Of a stretch of 64,000 nt of DNA, positions 1-7,770 are shown one piece after another. The notes below the pieces were generated by a model, which was not told where the DNA came from, searched no databases, and worked only from the letters and a program-made list of their open reading frames with translations. The translations under genes and the position numbers were made by a program. The first letter of the stretch is position 1, and the number at the start of each line of letters is the position of its first letter. Origin of the DNA: Amycolatopsis thermoflava N1165 (GTDB lineage: Bacteria; Actinomycetota; Actinomycetes; Mycobacteriales; Pseudonocardiaceae); the NCBI RefSeq assembly GCF_000473265.1, contig NZ_KI421511.1, positions 4,439,560 to 4,503,559 of the forward strand, given 5' to 3'.

Positions 1-9
1 TATTGATCT

Positions 10-38
10 TAGACAAGATAGCAGTAGAGAAATAGCTT
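10..38 (+). promoter_or_regulatory. Leaderless-type promoter of the first gene
   Basis: TAGACA at 10-15 matches the -35 consensus in five of six bases. After 17 bases comes TAGCTT at 33-38, a TANNNT -10 box. The GTG start follows 6 nt later at 45, so the transcript would begin at or very near the start codon. No Shine-Dalgarno sequence lies before the GTG, which agrees with leaderless translation. The stretch is AT-rich compared with its surroundings. Confidence 0.5.
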
Positions 39-44
39 CGAGCC

Positions 45-440
45 GTGCAACGAACCACAACGCCCGCCGGATGGGCTTTCCGGGCCGTCGTCAGCGCGCA
101 CCTGGTGGCGATCGCCGGTCAGCCGGTGTTCGCCGGGGTGTACCTGACCGGCGACTTCGACAGCCTGCGCTGGCACGCGCTCGGCGCCGACCTGACGAGC
201 TCACTCGGCTACCTGCAGCTCATCGTGGCGATCGTGGTCTGGGTGCGGCTGCGCCGGTCCTGGCCATTCCTCGGGACCGTGGCGGTGGCCGCGGCCGAGA
301 CCGTGCAGTACTTCGCCGGGCTGGACGGCGCGCTGTGGTTGCACGTCCCGCTCGGCGTGATCACGGTCGCCGCGCTGGTCGTGCAGTTCGTCGCCGTCTG
401 GCGCGGTCCCCTCGCACGACGGGAGGCGCGCGATGCCTGA
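45..440 (+). CDS. Small four-helix membrane protein, function unknown
   Basis: A 131-residue protein with about four hydrophobic segments (near residues 10-30, 50-68, 74-92 and 98-120), so probably an integral membrane protein. It starts with GTG at 45, directly behind a -10 box, and ends in a charged tail. Its stop overlaps the ATG of the multicopper oxidase gene by 8 bases (433-440), so the two are almost certainly translationally coupled. That suggests a membrane partner of the oxidase, but I recognise no named family. Codon use is normal for the region. Confidence 0.75.
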   Translation: MQRTTTPAGWAFRAVVSAHLVAIAGQPVFAGVYLTGDFDSLRWHALGADLTSSLGYLQLIVAIVVWVRLRRSWPFLGTVAVAAAETVQYFAGLDGALWLHVPLGVITVAALVVQFVAVWRGPLARREARDA

Positions 441-1977
441 CCAGGGCCTGACCCGGCGGCAGGTGCTGGGCATCGGCGGTGCGCTCGGGTTGGTGGCAGC
501 CACCGGCTTGTCGACCGCGGCCGCGCTGGCCCGCCGTCCGCCGGTGACCGGTGCGGAACTGCGCAGCGCGGCGCCGCTGCCGCCGCCGTTCCAGGTGCCG
601 CTGCCGATCCCGCCCGTGCTGCGACCGGCCGGTCCCGGCCGCTACGAGATCACCCAGCGAGAGGCGAGCGCGGATATCCTGCCCGGCCTGCGCACTCCAC
701 TGTGGACGTACGAGGGCACGTTCCCCGGCCCCACCATCGAATCGCGCCGCGGCTACCCGGTCACGGTGACGCACCGCAACGAGCTGCCCGTGCCGACCGT
801 CGTGCACCTGCACGGCGGCCGCACCCCGGCGGGCTCCGACGGATACCCCACCGATCTCGTCCTTCCCCGGTCCACAATGCACACCGGGCACGCGATGCAC
901 GATCCGCGCGCCGTGGTGACCGAGCTGACGCGCGACTACACCTTCCCGCTGGACCAGCGGTCCGCGCTGCTGTGGTACCACGACCACCGGATGGACTACA
1001 CCGCGCCGGCGATCTGGCGCGGGCTGGCCGGGCTGCACATCGTGCGCGACGACGCCGAGGAATCGCTGGGGCTGCCCGCGGGATCCCGCGAACTGCCGCT
1101 GATGATCGCCGACCGCGCGTTCGCCGCCGACGGCAGCCTGATCTACCCCGCGCTGCCGGACCGGCCGGGCGTGACCGAGGAGTACCTCGCCGGTGTGCTC
1201 GGCGACGTGATCCTGGTGAACGGCGCGCCGTGGCCGGTGCACGAGGTCGACGCGGCCCGCTACCGGCTCCGCGTGCTCAACGCCTCCAACGCCCGGCACT
1301 ACGAACTCGAGGCCGTCACCGACGACGGACGACGGCTCGACCTCGTCCAGATCGGCGCCGACCAGGGACTGCTCGCCGCGCCGGTCACCCACTCGGCGCT
1401 GCCGGTCGCGCCGGCCGAACGCTACGACGTGATCGTCGACTTCGCCGGCGTTCCGGTCGGCGGCCGCGTCCGGATCCGGAACCGGCTGGGGGCGGGCCGC
1501 ACGCGGGACGTGATGGCGTTCCGCGTCGTCCGCCGCGCCACCGACGACAGCCGGATCCCCGGCGTGCTCTCGGCCGACCTGCCGGCCTGGCAGCGGTCCG
1601 ACGCGGTGCGGGTGCGCGAGTTCGCCTTCCGCGCGGGACGGACGCACGGCCGCCACGGCTGGCTGGTCGGCGGGCTGCCGTTCGACCCGGTCCGCTCCGC
1701 TGTCGTCACCGCGCTCGGCGACGTCGAGGTGTGGCGTCTGGTCGCCGACGTCCACCACCCGGTCCACCTGCACCTGGCCGGGTTCCGGGTCCTCTCGCGC
1801 GGCGGCCGCCCGCCACTGCCGCACGATGCGGGGCTCAAGGACACCGTCGCGTTGCGACCGGGGGAATCGGTGGAGATCATCACCCGGTTCGACGGCTACC
1901 GCGGCCGGTACCTCTTCCACTGCCACAACGCCGAACACGAGGACATGGGCATGATGGCCAACCTCGAGATCATCTAG
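433..1977 (+). CDS. Multicopper oxidase, Tat-exported
   Basis: A 514-residue copper oxidase of the CotA/FtsP/bilirubin oxidase type, expected to oxidise phenols or metal ions with reduction of O2 to water outside the cell. The N-terminus has a twin-arginine signal (TRRQVLG near residues 8-14, then a hydrophobic stretch). Copper motifs are complete and in order: HLHGG near residue 125, WYHDH near 182, HPVHLH near 438, and HCHNAEHEDMGMM near 496-508, which supplies the type 1 Cys and His ligands plus an axial Met. It overlaps the upstream membrane gene by 8 bases. The stop codon lies inside the 6-bp duplication made by the adjacent insertion sequence, so the protein itself is unaltered. The natural substrate cannot be read from sequence. 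Confidence 0.93.
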   Translation: MPDQGLTRRQVLGIGGALGLVAATGLSTAAALARRPPVTGAELRSAAPLPPPFQVPLPIPPVLRPAGPGRYEITQREASADILPGLRTPLWTYEGTFPGPTIESRRGYPVTVTHRNELPVPTVVHLHGGRTPAGSDGYPTDLVLPRSTMHTGHAMHDPRAVVTELTRDYTFPLDQRSALLWYHDHRMDYTAPAIWRGLAGLHIVRDDAEESLGLPAGSRELPLMIADRAFAADGSLIYPALPDRPGVTEEYLAGVLGDVILVNGAPWPVHEVDAARYRLRVLNASNARHYELEAVTDDGRRLDLVQIGADQGLLAAPVTHSALPVAPAERYDVIVDFAGVPVGGRVRIRNRLGAGRTRDVMAFRVVRRATDDSRIPGVLSADLPAWQRSDAVRVREFAFRAGRTHGRHGWLVGGLPFDPVRSAVVTALGDVEVWRLVADVHHPVHLHLAGFRVLSRGGRPPLPHDAGLKDTVALRPGESVEIITRFDGYRGRYLFHCHNAEHEDMGMMANLEII

Positions 1978-2922
1978 CTGTATGAGGCCGTGACGTTGGT
2001 GACGCCGGTGCGGAGTCGGGTTGCTGGTGGCTGGTTTCCGGCGGCGGTGTGTGGTCGATGGTCGTTGTAGTGGATGTTCCAGATGGCCAGGGTTGCGGTG
2101 CGGTGTTCTTCGCTGGTCCAGGTGTGAGCGTAGAGGAACTCTTCGGTCAACATGCGGTTGTAGCGTTCGACTTTCCCGTTGTGGCGTGGGGTGTAGGGGG
2201 TGATCCGCTGGTGGCGGGCGCCGCGTAGGACGGTGGCGAAGTCTTTCGCGCGGTAGCAGGCGCCGTTGTCGGTGACCAGGCGGTGGATGTGGGTGATGCC
2301 GTGGCGGGCGAAGAACGCCCGGACGCGGTGGACGAATCCGATCGCGTTCGGGCCTTCTCGTCGGGTAGGGCTTCGGTGTAGGCCAGGCGGGAGTAGCCGT
2401 CGATGGCGGAGTGCAGGTAGGTGTAGCGGGGTCGCTGGCCTCGGGTTTTGCCGCCGGCGACCTGCCGGTCGTGGTCGCTGCCTTGGCAGTGGACGCGCCA
2501 GCCACCACTGTCGGGGATCTTGATCTGCCGTGGTTGCCGGTTGTTCTGGCCGGTGGGGTCGAGGAACCGTCGCCGGTTCAGCCCGAGCTGCAGCAGGTGC
2601 CAGCTCACGGTCCGCGCGGAGATGGTGATGCCCTCGCAGGCCAGCTCGGTGGCGATGCGGCCAGCGGAGTACTTCCGCTGCCGGCGTAGCTGTTCGATCC
2701 GGGCCACCACGTCGGCTGGGGTGGCGGTCGGCTGGTGGTGCGGGACGCTGACCGGTCGAGCAGACCGGCCTCGCCATAGCGGCGCCAGCGGTTGACCCAC
2801 TTGGACGCGCATTGCCGCGAGATGCCCATTCCGGCGGCGACGTGGGCGATCGGGCGGGTCTGGCAACGCACGACAAGCCGGCGGCGGCCCTCAACAGACA
2901 GCGGGGCATTACGGCGGTGCAT
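1974..2922 (-). pseudogene. IS481-type transposase, two frameshifts
   Basis: Read on the minus strand in three successive frames this is one transposase. An N-terminal helix-turn-helix part begins at 2922 (MHRRNAPLSVEGRRRLV), the middle part contains the first catalytic Asp (SAIDGYSRLAYTE), and the last part contains the second Asp (LVTDNGACYRA) and the catalytic Glu (HNGKVERYNR). The reading frame is lost near 2753 (GACCGGTC followed by AGC, one base short) and again near 2345 (CGAAC followed by GCGATC, one base short). IS481 transposases are normally made from one uninterrupted frame, so single-base deletions are likelier than programmed frameshifting. The final stop codon (1974-1976) lies in host DNA beyond the element end. 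Confidence 0.88.
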
Positions 2923-2980
2923 GGACGGGTCCCCTCCTCTCGGCCCCCCTCAGCCGGCATCAACGTCATGACCCGCAACA
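1979..2980 (-). mobile_element. IS481-family insertion sequence with broken transposase
   Basis: A 1002-bp element that begins TGT and ends ACA. Its ends form imperfect inverted repeats sharing TGT and TGACGTTG (1979-2008 against 2953-2980). It is flanked on both sides by TCTAGC (1973-1978 and 2981-2986), a 6-bp target duplication. It encodes one DDE transposase of IS481 type on the minus strand, disrupted by two frameshifts. Size, ends, duplication length and transposase all agree with IS481. The intact duplication shows simple insertion without later rearrangement. Confidence 0.9.
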
Positions 2981-4162
2981 TCTAGCCGTGCCGGCCAGCC
3001 ACACCTGCGCCGGGCGCGCCAGCGCCGTGATGTCGGTCAGCGGGTCGCCGTCCACCAGCAGCAGGTCGGCGTCGAAACCGGGGCGGATGCGGCCCTTGCG
3101 GTCCAGGCCCGCGACCTCCGCGGCCAGCGACGTCGCCGATGCCAGCGCGGCCTCCACCGGGATTCCGCCGTCCACCAGCCACTCCACCGCGGTGGCGAGC
3201 ATCCCGTGCGGCTTGCCCGGGGAGATGCCGGAGTCGCCGCCGGACACGATCCGCACGCCGGCGTCGGCCATCCGCGCCACCTGGCCGATCCGGTCGCGGA
3301 TCGTGGAACCCGTCCGTTCCAGGAACTCACGCAACGCGGGCGGCGGCGTCATCTCGCCGACCGCGCCGAGCGTGGGGCACACCGTGATCCCGCGGGCGGC
3401 GATCGTGGCGGCCAGCTCGTCGCTCATCCGGATGCCCTCGGGCGTGAAGCAGCTGCAGTGCTCGATGCCGTCCACGCCGGCGGCCACCGCCTGCTCCACC
3501 GACGGCGTGCCGTGCGCGTGCGCGGTCACCGGCAGCCCGGCCGCGTGGGCCTCCTCGACGATCAGCCGCAGCTCGTCCAGAGTGAACTGGCAGGCCATGA
3601 TGTCGGTGCCGGGCGTCATGCCGCCGCCGCTGGCCATCACCTTCACGATGTCCACGCCGCGCTCGGCCCGCTCGGCGACGGCCGCGCGCAGGCCGTCGGC
3701 GCCGCTCGCCTCGCCGCCCATGTTCCAGCAGTGCCCGCGGGGACTGGTGATCGGCGGCCCCGCGGCGACGATCGACGGCAGGCCGGGCCGACCCCGCCAG
3801 CGCAGCGTGGCGTACCGGCGATCGCCGAGGTCGCGCACGCTGGTCACCCCGGCGGCCAGCTGGGCTTGCAGCGCCCGCTCGATCACGCCGTCCAGCTCGT
3901 CCTCGGAGTAGTCCGCGAGCCGGTCGAGCGCGCCGAAACCGCCGTCGCCGGAGAGGTGCGTGTGCATGTCGATCAGTCCGGGCAGCAACGTGCCCGGCGA
4001 GTCGACCACCGGCCAGTCGGGCACCGGGCCGCCGAGCCGCGCGATGGCGCCGTCCTGGACGAGCACCGGCAGGTCGCGGTGGGCGCGTTCGCCGTCGAAG
4101 ACCTGGGCCGCGCGGATCACGAAGGTGTTCACCACCGTGAAGTCGCTTCCCCGGCCGCCCAC
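2966..4162 (-). CDS. Amidohydrolase-superfamily metal-dependent hydrolase
   Basis: A 398-residue member of the amidohydrolase superfamily, similar to imidazolonepropionase or Xaa-Pro dipeptidase-like enzymes. It has the N-terminal beta-sandwich start, then the metal motif LIDMHTHL near residue 64, KVMASGG (probably the bridging Lys) near 175, VTAHAHGT near 208, GIEHCSC near 228 and SGGDSG near 302. The substrate is unknown. The chosen GTG start at 4162 leaves a short tail; GTG codons about 14 residues later are an alternative. The last four residues (CCGS) are read from the insertion sequence: without it the protein would end two codons after LAGTA, at a TGA. It is divergent from the lipase gene. 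Confidence 0.88.
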   Translation of the reverse strand: MGGRGSDFTVVNTFVIRAAQVFDGERAHRDLPVLVQDGAIARLGGPVPDWPVVDSPGTLLPGLIDMHTHLSGDGGFGALDRLADYSEDELDGVIERALQAQLAAGVTSVRDLGDRRYATLRWRGRPGLPSIVAAGPPITSPRGHCWNMGGEASGADGLRAAVAERAERGVDIVKVMASGGGMTPGTDIMACQFTLDELRLIVEEAHAAGLPVTAHAHGTPSVEQAVAAGVDGIEHCSCFTPEGIRMSDELAATIAARGITVCPTLGAVGEMTPPPALREFLERTGSTIRDRIGQVARMADAGVRIVSGGDSGISPGKPHGMLATAVEWLVDGGIPVEAALASATSLAAEVAGLDRKGRIRPGFDADLLLVDGDPLTDITALARPAQVWLAGTARCCGS

Positions 4163-4212
4163 GTGACAAGATCCCCTCGGTTCACACGACGGAGTGTGCC
4201 GGAAGGACGGTC

Positions 4213-5178
4213 ATGAAGCGCTCGTTGCTCGCCCTGCTGGTCCTCGTGTGCGCGGTCCTGGCGCCCGCGTCCGCCGCCGCCGCGGACGGTCCCGCATTGC
4301 GGGTCCCGGAGGCCGCGCTCGACGCGGCGCTGGTGTGTTCCGGTGATGTCCGCGGGTCCGGGCACAACCCGATCCTGCTGGTCGCCGGGACGACGCTGAC
4401 GCCGGAGGTGTTCGCCTGGAACTACGGGCCCGCGCTGACCGCGCTGGGCCGTCCGTTCTGCACGGTCGCCCTGCCGGACAACGGGATGGCCGACATCCAG
4501 GTCGCCGCCGAGTACGTCGTGCACGCGATCCGCGCGGTCAGTGCCGCGGCCGGGCGGGACGTCGACATAGTCGGGCACAGCCAGGGCGGGATGGTCCCGC
4601 GCTGGGCGCTCAAGTACTGGCCGGACACGCGCTCCCGGGTGGGGGACGTGATCGGGCTGGCGCCGTCGAACCACGGCACGGTCGTGGCTGCGGCCGTCTG
4701 CCTGCCGGGCTGCGCGCCCGCGTTCTGGCAGCAGCGCACCGGGTCGGCGTTCCTGACCGCGCTGAACAGCGGCGCGGAAACCTGGGCTGGCATCGACTAC
4801 ACGAACGTCTACACGGTGCTGGACGAGGTGGTCGCGCCCAACCTGAACGACTACGGCAGCTCGTCGCTGCACACCGGACAGGGGCGGATCAGCAACGTCG
4901 GCCTGCAGGAGGTGTGCCCGGCGCACGTCGCCGACCACCTGACCACCGGCACCACCGACGGCGTCGCGTTCGCGCTCGTGGTGGACGCCCTCACCCACGA
5001 CGGCCCGGCCGACCCCGCGCGGCTGCCCGCGGACGTCTGCACGCGCCTGCTGATGCCCGGCGTGGACCCGGTGTTCCTCGCCGTGAACGAGGCCCGGATG
5101 GCAACGGTCGTGGCGACGCAGGTCGCGCTGTACCCGCACGTTCCGGCGGAACCCCCGTTGGCGGAGTACGCCCGCTGA
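4213..5178 (+). CDS. Secreted alpha/beta hydrolase, lipase-like
   Basis: A 321-residue exported lipase or esterase. A Sec signal peptide (MKRSLLALLVLVC, then an Ala-rich cleavage region near residue 24) precedes an alpha/beta hydrolase fold. The nucleophile elbow GHSQGG is near residue 120, and DPVFLAVNEA near the C-terminus looks like the terminal part of the fold. Overall it resembles actinobacterial triacylglycerol lipases related to Candida antarctica lipase B. Several Cys residues suit disulfides in a secreted protein. GGAAGGA lies just upstream of ATG 4213. It is transcribed divergently from the amidohydrolase. Confidence 0.9.
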   Translation: MKRSLLALLVLVCAVLAPASAAAADGPALRVPEAALDAALVCSGDVRGSGHNPILLVAGTTLTPEVFAWNYGPALTALGRPFCTVALPDNGMADIQVAAEYVVHAIRAVSAAAGRDVDIVGHSQGGMVPRWALKYWPDTRSRVGDVIGLAPSNHGTVVAAAVCLPGCAPAFWQQRTGSAFLTALNSGAETWAGIDYTNVYTVLDEVVAPNLNDYGSSSLHTGQGRISNVGLQEVCPAHVADHLTTGTTDGVAFALVVDALTHDGPADPARLPADVCTRLLMPGVDPVFLAVNEARMATVVATQVALYPHVPAEPPLAEYAR

Positions 5179-5187
5179 AACCGGTGA

Positions 5188-5694
5188 TCGGCCTTCTACA
5201 ACTTCGCCGACGGTGAGGCCGTGCGGCACATCCCGAGCGCGTGGGAGACGATCCCGCCCGAGGCGTCCGCGGCCGCGCGGGAGCGGGGCAGCGCGGCCTC
5301 CCTGCGGCGGATCCTCGGCGACGAGCTGGCCGGTTCTCCCGGCCTGGCGTGCGCCGCCTATCTGACCACCAAGGCCGCGACGAGCGCGCCCACCGCGGGG
5401 CGGGTGATGTACGCCGGGCTGCGCGCCCGTCCGGTGCCGGGCGATCCGGTCGCCCGGCTGTGGCACTCCGCGAACATGCTGCGCGAGCACCGCGGCGACG
5501 GGCACGTCGCCGCTCTCGTCGGCGCCGACGGCCGATTCACCGACGCGGGCCGCGAGACCAAGCGGCGCGTCGAAGCCCTCACCGACGAACTCGCGACCCC
5601 GCCGTACGAGGCGCTTTCCCCCGCCGAGCTCGACGAGCTGATCGCCGAACTCGAACCCATCACCGCGAGGCTGGTGGCCGCCGGATCGCGCTGA
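5188..5694 (+). pseudogene. Remnant of an SCO6745-like gene
   Basis: The open frame begins directly after an in-frame TGA at 5185-5187 and reads AFYNFADGEAVRHIPSAWE at once, with no start region. The first plausible start is GTG 5221. From memory, SCO6745-family proteins are about 290 residues long and carry this FYNF segment mid-protein. Here the N-terminal half is missing. A second gap seems to lie between LREHRGDGHVAALV and DGRFTDAGR, which in the family are separated by some 50 residues. It probably no longer makes a working protein. The truncation point touches the 3' end of the lipase gene. A family alignment would settle both deletions. Confidence 0.55.
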
Positions 5695-5710
5695 GGGATT
5701 CTCGCCCGCG

Positions 5711-5950
5711 TCAAGCGCCGAGGGTGTCGATCTGGGTCGACAGGATCGCGGCCTGTTCGTCGAGCTCGCGGTCCTCCGGCTGCTCCCCCACCCGCTGCCG
5801 CAGCGTCTCGCGCTCGATGACGGTCAGCGCGCCCTCGTGGCGGGACAGCTCCTCGGCAGACAACACCGCGAGGCTGCCCTCCTGCAGGACCAGCTGCGCA
5901 CCGTTCCCGGCGTCCAGCAGCGCCTTCAGATCACCCGCGGTCACGTTCAT
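5711..5950 (-). CDS. Small acidic protein, function unknown
   Basis: A 79-residue soluble protein starting MNVTAGDLKALLDAG and ending in QIDTLGA. It is rich in Glu and Leu, probably helical, with no signal or membrane segment. ATG 5950 lies 25 bases after the PucR-type regulator gene on the same strand, with GGGAGGCCCG before it. It therefore looks like the last gene of the hydroxybutyrate operon. I know no named family. Confidence 0.6.
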   Translation of the reverse strand: MNVTAGDLKALLDAGNGAQLVLQEGSLAVLSAEELSRHEGALTVIERETLRQRVGEQPEDRELDEQAAILSTQIDTLGA

Positions 5951-5975
5951 CGGGCCTCCCTTCGTCGGCCCCCGG

Positions 5976-7766
5976 CTACCCGCTCCGCCGCCCCGTCAAG
6001 CGTTGCACCCGCAGCGCCAGCTGGATCTCCAGCGCCCGCCCCGGCTCCTGCCAGTCGTCGCCGAGCAGGGTCGCTATCCGGTCCAGCCGCTGCACCACCG
6101 TGTTGACGTGCACGTGCAGCGCCTCCTTCGCCCGCGTCAGGTTGCCGCCCGCCGCGAAGTACGCGTGCAACGTTCCGATCAGGTCGGTGCCACGCCGCTC
6201 GTCGTAGTCGAGCACCGGGCCGAGCGTGCGCCGCACGAAGCCGGTCAGGTCGCCGCGCTCGCCGAGCAGCACCCCGAGGAACCCGAGCCCGCCCGCGGAC
6301 GCCCCCTCGCCGGACCGGCCCAGCGCCAGCAACGCCCGCAGGCACCGGACCGCCTCGGCATGGGCCGCGGCGATCGCCGCCGGGCCCCGCGCCGGGCCTG
6401 CCGCGCCGACCGTCACCGGCGTGTCCGTCGCCGCGGTCAGCGCCTCCGCGATCCGCGCGGCGACCACGTCCGGGTCGCCGCGGACCAGCAGCACGACCTC
6501 CTCCGCGTGGATCCCGGCGAGCGCGGCGTGCCGGGCCGCGGCCACCGCCAGCCGCGCGCGGGACACCGACTCGGCGTGCGCGACCAGGACCGCGTGCGGC
6601 TCGGTGAGGTCGACGCCCAGCCGTTCGGCGCGCGCGAGCAACGCGCCCGGGTTGCGGTCCGGCGCGGTGAGCAGGTCGGTCAGCAGCTCGCCGCGGACCT
6701 CGTCCTCCGCCTTCGCCACCGACCGGCGCAGCAGCAGCAACAACGCGGTCACCACGGCCGCCCGCTCGAACAGTCGCCGGTCGGCGTCGAGCAACGCCTC
6801 CCGGCCGGCGAGCACCATGCTGCCGAGGAGCTCGGGCCCGGCCTGCACGGCGCACACCAGCGACCCGCCGCCCGACACCGAGCGTCCGGTGCTCCGCGAC
6901 AGCGCCACCACCTCCGGGTCCGGTGCGGGCGGGGCGGTCCCGGCGTGCGCCAACTCCTCGCCGGCCGCGTCGAACAGGCCGATCGAGCCGCGCAGGACGT
7001 CGGCCACCGCGGCCGCCACCTCCGGCACGTCCCCGCCGCGCAGTACCAGGTCCATGAGCCGGTCGTGCGCCTCCTCGGCGCGGTGCATCGCCGCGGAGTG
7101 CGAGCTGATCTCGTCCAGCAGCCGGGCGTTGTCCAGCGCGATGACCGCGTGGTCGGCCAGCGAGGACAGCAGCGCGACCTCGTCCGGGGTGAACTCGCGG
7201 GGCGTGCGGTCGGACGCGTAGAGCACCCCGATCACCGCGCCGCCCAGCGACAACGGGACGCCGAGGATGCCGGCCAGGCCCTCGTCGCGCACCGCGTCGT
7301 CGATCGGCTTGGTGTGCAGGAACCGCTCGTCCCGGAAGTAGTCCGGTGTCGCGTACGGGCGCGCGCTCTGCGCGACCAGGCCGCCGAGCCCCTCGCCCAT
7401 GCCCAGGATGACTTCCTTGAACAGGGGGGACACGCATCCGTCGGTGACGCGCATGTAGGTGCGCCCGGCGGCCTCGTCGTTGAGGCTGAGGTAGGAGACG
7501 TCCGCGCCGAGCAGCGTGCGGGCCCGCCGCACGATCGACCGCAGCACGGCGTCCGGATCGCGCAGGCGGGCCAGGTCGCTGGCCGTGTCGAACAACGCGG
7601 TCAGCTCGGCTTCGCGGCGGCGGTGCGCGGTCAGCGTGGCGTGGATGCGCAGGGCCAGTTCGGTGGCCTTGGGGTGCGCGGCGCCGGCGTGCGCCAGCTG
7701 CTCGCTGCTCGCCCCGCCGGCGAGCAGGTCGAGCAGCCGGAGCACGTCGTCGTCCACGCCGATCAT
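5976..7766 (-). CDS. GAF-domain PucR-type transcriptional regulator
   Basis: A 596-residue regulator. A GAF sensor domain occupies roughly residues 55-200 (LFDTASDLARLRDPDAVL through ADHAVIALDNARLL). A long linker follows, and the C-terminus carries the PucR-family helix-turn-helix (NLTRAKEALHVHVNTVVQRL near residue 545). It lies 4 bases behind the MHS transporter gene and in the same operon as 3-hydroxybutyrate dehydrogenase, so it probably controls that operon in response to a small molecule bound by the GAF domain. The ligand is inferred from context only. A palindrome upstream of bdhA is a possible binding site. Confidence 0.88.
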   Translation of the reverse strand: MIGVDDDVLRLLDLLAGGASSEQLAHAGAAHPKATELALRIHATLTAHRRREAELTALFDTASDLARLRDPDAVLRSIVRRARTLLGADVSYLSLNDEAAGRTYMRVTDGCVSPLFKEVILGMGEGLGGLVAQSARPYATPDYFRDERFLHTKPIDDAVRDEGLAGILGVPLSLGGAVIGVLYASDRTPREFTPDEVALLSSLADHAVIALDNARLLDEISSHSAAMHRAEEAHDRLMDLVLRGGDVPEVAAAVADVLRGSIGLFDAAGEELAHAGTAPPAPDPEVVALSRSTGRSVSGGGSLVCAVQAGPELLGSMVLAGREALLDADRRLFERAAVVTALLLLLRRSVAKAEDEVRGELLTDLLTAPDRNPGALLARAERLGVDLTEPHAVLVAHAESVSRARLAVAAARHAALAGIHAEEVVLLVRGDPDVVAARIAEALTAATDTPVTVGAAGPARGPAAIAAAHAEAVRCLRALLALGRSGEGASAGGLGFLGVLLGERGDLTGFVRRTLGPVLDYDERRGTDLIGTLHAYFAAGGNLTRAKEALHVHVNTVVQRLDRIATLLGDDWQEPGRALEIQLALRVQRLTGRRSG

Positions 7767-7770
7767 CGTC

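Larger units (their letters stand above)
1973..2986. repeat. Target site duplication (TCTAGC) around the insertion sequence
   Basis: The hexamer TCTAGC occurs at 1973-1978 and again at 2981-2986, directly outside the TGT and ACA termini. Removing the element and one hexamer restores a continuous chromosome in which the multicopper oxidase and the amidohydrolase end tail to tail with overlapping stop codons. Confidence 0.88.

Noticed and set aside
2340..2360. Programmed frameshift in the transposase
   Set aside because: No slippery A/T-run is present at either shift, and IS481 elements normally use one frame.
361..2508. Minus-strand open frame of 715 codons across the multicopper oxidase and the insertion sequence
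   Set aside because: No motif; it runs antisense to a well-supported oxidase and out of frame with the transposase. GC-rich DNA often leaves such frames open.
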